A program made the translations under genes and the position numbers. From an uncultured Varibaculum sp. (lineage in GTDB: Bacteria; Actinomycetota; Actinomycetes; Actinomycetales; Actinomycetaceae): DNA of 17,514 nucleotides. Shown here one piece after another: positions 14,648 to 17,514 of this stretch. The DNA lies in contig NZ_CABTZZ010000038.1 of NCBI RefSeq assembly GCF_902489465.1, forward strand, positions 1 to 17,514, written 5' to 3'. Position 1 is the stretch's first letter. The number at the start of each line of letters is the position of its first letter. The notes beneath the pieces are model-generated. The model saw nothing but the letters and a program-made list of their open reading frames with translations, was not told the DNA's origin and searched no databases.

Positions 14648-14699
14648 ACTATAGCCTATCCACCTGTTTGCCGGAAAGTTATCTGCCTATTTGTCGGAA
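14648..14699 (-). promoter_or_regulatory. Leaderless ATPase promoter overlapped by direct repeats
   Basis: On the minus strand TATAGT (14653-14648) ends 6 nt before the ATG at 14641, so transcription would begin at the start codon. Upstream on the plus strand are two near-identical 14-mers, CCTGTTTGCCGGAA (14663-14676) and CCTATTTGTCGGAA (14686-14699), differing at 2 positions and starting 23 bp apart, about two helical turns. The first covers the expected -35 area, so they look like a tandem operator. The remainder to 14856 holds no gene I can support. Confidence 0.55.
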
Positions 14700-14856
14700 T
14701 AACCGGTGATTCCAAAAAGCAAGTACCTAAACGCCCCCAACTAGAGTCAGAAAACACGAGCAGAGGATGCACAGAAGTCCCCAGTGAAAGGAACTGACGA
14801 TTGGATGCAACTTCTGCATTAAAGCGCCGGTAAATGGCTGAACCCTAGGGTTACCC

Positions 14857-15459
14857 CTAGCGCCGCTTAGCGAAAAAGTCTTTTAACTGCCCTCCGCACT
14901 CGTCCGCTAAAATCCCGCCAATAACTTCTACGCGGTGATTCAGTCGGCTATCTCGCAAAACATCCCGAACAGAGCCAGCAGCACCTGCCTTATCATCCCA
15001 AGCGCCGAACACTACCCGCGAAACCCGGGCATTCACGATTGCCCCGGCACACATCGTGCAGGGCTCCAAATTCACTACCAAAGTAGTATCTGACAACCGC
15101 CAGCTGCCACGCTTGCTCGCCGCCTGACGCAAAGCCACAATCTCGGCGTGAGCAGTAGGGTCAAACGGGAAAACCTCCCGCTGGTTAAAGCCGCGTCCGA
15201 TTATTTCCCATTCCTCTAACTCGGATTCTTCTGGAACATTGAAGGAGCTATCACCTTGAACTTTACCCGAGGAAGTGCGCGTAGCTTTTACCCCTCGCGC
15301 GCCCTCGTCCTCGAAGATAACCCCGTCGGAAGCATTAAGGGGTTGCGTCCCTCCTTTCCTAGGAGCGAGTACCAGCGCACCCACCGGGACATCCCCGCCC
15401 TCACCGGCAAGGGCTGCCAGCTGCATAGCTTGCCGAATAGCCCAATCGAATCGCTGCAC
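14857..15459 (-). CDS. tadA: tRNA-specific adenosine deaminase TadA, with internal insertion
   Basis: This is a zinc deaminase that converts adenosine 34 of tRNA-Arg(ACG) to inosine. The zinc and catalytic motif is His104-Ala-Glu106 in DPTAHAEIVAL, with Cys134 and Cys137 in EPCTMCAGAI. DVPVGALVL (23-31) and the final region VIGGILADECGGQLKDFF (179-196) are typical. At 200 residues it is some 40-50 longer than usual. The excess is a polar, low-complexity-looking block at about 33-84, between DVPVGALVLAP and EIIGRGFN, where the family normally has a short turn. The start is GTG 15459, the only start after an in-frame stop that keeps the first helix. GGAG lies just 1 nt before it, so a leaderless transcript from a possible TATTAA upstream is plausible. 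Confidence 0.92.
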   Translation of the reverse strand: MQRFDWAIRQAMQLAALAGEGGDVPVGALVLAPRKGGTQPLNASDGVIFEDEGARGVKATRTSSGKVQGDSSFNVPEESELEEWEIIGRGFNQREVFPFDPTAHAEIVALRQAASKRGSWRLSDTTLVVNLEPCTMCAGAIVNARVSRVVFGAWDDKAGAAGSVRDVLRDSRLNHRVEVIGGILADECGGQLKDFFAKRR

Positions 15460-15545
15460 ACTCCAAATTTAATAGAGAACCGCTACCTGGTTGAAACCTA
15501 TGGACTTTTCCAGACAGAAACCCAAATAAGTGAGAGACTAACTAT

Positions 15546-17216
15546 ATGTTTGAAAGAGCCGGGCAGAAAGCCAAACCAGAAGATTTAATCAATGTCGATG
15601 ACCTCCTAGCCGCCTACTATGACCTGGAGCCAGATCCTACCGAACCTAGCCAACGGGTAAGTTTCGGCACCTCGGGACACCGGGGCAGTGCCTTCGACCA
15701 TGCATTTAACGAAGCTCATATCGTAGCTATCACCCAGGCAATCGTAGAGTATCGCCGCAACCAGGGAATTAACGGGCCATTATTTATCGGACGCGACACT
15801 CACGCCCTCTCCGAGCCTGCCCACCGCAGCGCCCTAGAGGTGCTGGTAGCTAACGGAGTGGACGTACGGATTGATTCGCGGAACTCCTATGTACCCACCC
15901 CGGCGGTTTCCTTGGCTATTTTGCAGGCCAATGGGGCGCCTGGCAAGGTGCGCACCTCGGGTGCAGATGTGGCAGACGGGATCGTTATCACTCCTTCCCA
16001 CAACCCTCCCCGCGATGGCGGCTTCAAATACAATCCCCCCACCGGTGGACCAGCCGATGTAGACGCTACCGGCTGGATTGCCGATCGCGCTAACCAGATT
16101 CTTGAGGATGGCTGGCGGAATGTTCCCCGCTCTACGCTAGCGGATCTTTCTCGCGCTGACTGCGTCCATCCCCACGATTACCTGCGAGAATATGTAGATG
16201 CGCTCCCCAGCGTAATTGATTTGGATGCGATTCGCTCTGCGGGAGTGCGCATTGGTGCCGATCCTCTAGGGGGCGCTTCAGTCGATTATTGGGGCATGAT
16301 TGCAGAACGCCACGACCTGAACCTGACGGTAGTTAATCCGGATGTGGATCCCGCTTTCAGCTTTATGACTTTGGATTGGGATGGAAAAATCCGGATGGAT
16401 TGCTCCTCTCCCTATGCAATGGCTTCGCTGCGGCAAAAGATGGCTCCGGACGAGGACGGAATTACGCCTTTCGATATTGCTACCGGCAACGACGCGGATT
16501 CGGATCGCCACGGGATTGTTACCCCAGATGGTTTAATGAATCCCAACCATTACCTGGCAGTGGCGATTGAATACCTGTACACGCACCGCCCGCAGTGGGG
16601 CGAGGGTTGCGGGGTTGGTAAAACCTTAGTTTCTTCCTCGCTAATTGACCGGGTAGTAGCCCATATGGGGCGCAAATTGGTGGAAGTACCAGTGGGCTTT
16701 AAGTATTTCGTGCCGGGATTACTTTCGGGAACTATCGGTTTCGGAGGCGAGGAATCCGCCGGCGCCTCTTTCTTACGCAAGGACGGGTCAGTGTGGACTA
16801 CCGATAAAGACGGCATTATTTTGGCGCTGCTAGCCTCGGAAATCCTGGCAGTTACTGGTTCTTCTCCCTCACAGCTACATCAGCAACAGGTAGAACGTTT
16901 CGGGGCTTCCAGTTATAAGCGTTTCGAGGCCGCGGCTACCCCCGAGCAGAAAGCCAAGCTCAAAAAGCTTTCTTCCGAGGACGTGACTGCCCTGAAACTA
17001 GCTGGGGAGGATATTACCGACAAACTGGTGCGCGCACCCGGTAATGACGCCGAAATCGGCGGGCTGAAAGTAGTCACTAAAGATGCCTGGTTCGCGGCTC
17101 GCCCCTCTGGTACCGAAGATATCTACAAGATTTACGCGGAATCCTTCCAAGGTGATGAGCACGTAGATAAAGTAATCTCCGAAGCGCAAGAGGTAGTAGG
17201 CGCTGCTCTCTCGTAA
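15546..17216 (+). CDS. pgm: Phosphoglucomutase (alpha-D-glucose phosphate-specific)
   Basis: This 556-residue enzyme interconverts glucose 1-phosphate and glucose 6-phosphate, linking glycolysis to glycogen and wall-sugar synthesis. The domain signatures are FGTSGHRGS (40-48), the phospho-serine Ser151 in ITPSHNPPRDGG, the magnesium site TGNDADSDRHG (Asp316, Asp318, Asp320), GGEESAGASF (400-409) and the phosphate-binding ARPSGTED (518-525). The sequence closely follows the E. coli Pgm type (546 residues), for example MNPNHYLAVAI and VEVPVGFK. The start is ATG 15546, 86 nt from the divergent tadA. The ribosome site is weak (GAGAG about 9 nt upstream). A hairpin follows 15 nt after the stop. 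Confidence 0.97.
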   Translation: MFERAGQKAKPEDLINVDDLLAAYYDLEPDPTEPSQRVSFGTSGHRGSAFDHAFNEAHIVAITQAIVEYRRNQGINGPLFIGRDTHALSEPAHRSALEVLVANGVDVRIDSRNSYVPTPAVSLAILQANGAPGKVRTSGADVADGIVITPSHNPPRDGGFKYNPPTGGPADVDATGWIADRANQILEDGWRNVPRSTLADLSRADCVHPHDYLREYVDALPSVIDLDAIRSAGVRIGADPLGGASVDYWGMIAERHDLNLTVVNPDVDPAFSFMTLDWDGKIRMDCSSPYAMASLRQKMAPDEDGITPFDIATGNDADSDRHGIVTPDGLMNPNHYLAVAIEYLYTHRPQWGEGCGVGKTLVSSSLIDRVVAHMGRKLVEVPVGFKYFVPGLLSGTIGFGGEESAGASFLRKDGSVWTTDKDGIILALLASEILAVTGSSPSQLHQQQVERFGASSYKRFEAAATPEQKAKLKKLSSEDVTALKLAGEDITDKLVRAPGNDAEIGGLKVVTKDAWFAARPSGTEDIYKIYAESFQGDEHVDKVISEAQEVVGAALS

Positions 17217-17231
17217 AGCACGTAATAAGTG

Positions 17232-17271
17232 AAGGTGGGAGCTAGGTTTTTCCTCCCGCCCTCACCACCTT
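17232..17271 (+). terminator. Hairpin downstream of pgm
   Basis: AAGGTGG (17232-17238) can pair with CCACCTT (17265-17271). Alternatively GGGAG (17237-17241) pairs with CTCCC (17253-17257). It begins 15 nt after the pgm stop. It is a probable terminator without a clear T-run. Confidence 0.45.
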
Positions 17272-17284
17272 TCCCCGAGACCGC

Positions 17285-17396
17285 AAGGGCGGTAATTACT
17301 TTTGTCTCCCGCCCAAAGAAATTGGGCAATACCAACGGTATTGCCCAATTTCTTACGCCCGCCTAGCCTGATCGACAAAAAGTAATCTCCGCCCTT
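17285..17396 (-). repeat. Structured intergenic repeat, copy B (complete)
   Basis: The inner stem is 18 bp and perfect: 17316-17333 (begins AAGAAATTGGGC) with 17337-17354, over a 3-nt loop. The outer arms 17285-17306 and 17374-17396 pair with two mismatches and one extra base. Read on the minus strand, the joining strands are CGATCAGGCTAGGCGGGCG (5' side) and TGGGCGGGA (3' side), closely matching copy A. The inner stem has A/T-rich outer ends, so it could also act as a two-way terminator. Unlike a MITE, the outermost arms are not conserved between copies. Confidence 0.8.
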
Positions 17397-17470
17397 TGCT
17401 ACTTGCCATCACGAGTACCTAGCCAGCGTGAGGAATCGGATATGGACGCGCCGAATGACTGCAGGGCGGG

Positions 17471-17514
17471 GGCTAGATTTTATCCGAGTAGGTGCGGTGG
17501 GCATAAGAATTCGA
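17471..17514 (+). repeat. Structured intergenic repeat, copy C (cut by window end)
   Basis: TTTTATCCGAGTAGG, then GGTGGGC and AAGAATTCGA, align with copy A (TTTTATCCGAGCAGG, GGTGGGC, then the inner stem). Only the 5' half is present; the inner stem is cut after its first bases. Orientation is opposite to copy B about 75 nt away, so B and C form a divergent pair. The rest of 17397-17470 shows no gene. Confidence 0.65.

Noticed and set aside
1..17514. CRISPR arrays, tRNA or rRNA genes, insertion sequences, defence islands
   Set aside because: No regularly spaced repeats, no cloverleaf or rRNA signatures and no transposase, integrase or Cas-like proteins were seen.

Overview
The window looks like chromosomal DNA from a Gram-positive actinobacterium with fairly balanced, mildly GC-rich composition, most likely an Actinomycetaceae-type organism (Varibaculum/Mobiluncus-like; this genus guess is inference and weak). 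Support comes from GTG and TTG starts, actinobacterial-type MenE, MmsA, PdxST and Pgm sequences, promoters that fit leaderless transcripts, a compact SAM aptamer, and a short trp leader peptide upstream of a stand-alone TrpB2. There are no tRNA or rRNA genes, phage genes, transposases or CRISPR arrays.

Layout from left to right. Positions 1-95 hold a two-stem intergenic repeat, followed by menE (+). Convergent to it is trpB2 (-), preceded by a complete tryptophan attenuator: a 15-residue leader peptide with three Trp codons in a row, an antiterminator segment and a hairpin followed by a T-run. The same intergenic region, read the other way, has a promoter and a SAM-sensing riboswitch that leads into metN-metI-metQ (+), the methionine ABC importer. 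Next come a LacI-family regulator (-) and an IolH-like TIM-barrel protein (-). The iolH promoter has a perfect 12-bp palindrome lodged between its -35 and -10 boxes, the probable operator of that regulator.

Divergent from iolH is pdxS-pdxT (+), the pyridoxal 5'-phosphate synthase. Convergent to pdxT is mmsA/iolA (-), a CoA-acylating (methyl)malonate-semialdehyde dehydrogenase. Then follow a lipoprotein N-acetylmuramoyl-L-alanine amidase (+), a DUF4143-type AAA ATPase (-) with direct repeats over its promoter, tadA (-) with an unusual internal insertion, and pgm (+). The window ends in an intergenic region with a second full copy (opposite orientation) and a third, cut-off copy of the repeat seen at the start.

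By role, this is mostly core metabolism: menaquinone, tryptophan and methionine acquisition, vitamin B6, an inositol/semialdehyde catabolic fragment, wall turnover, tRNA modification and glucose-phosphate interconversion. The most interesting parts are regulatory. One is the repeat family, whose stems change together while the unpaired joining strands stay conserved. The other is the trpB2/metN intergenic region, which packs two different RNA amino-acid sensors back to back.
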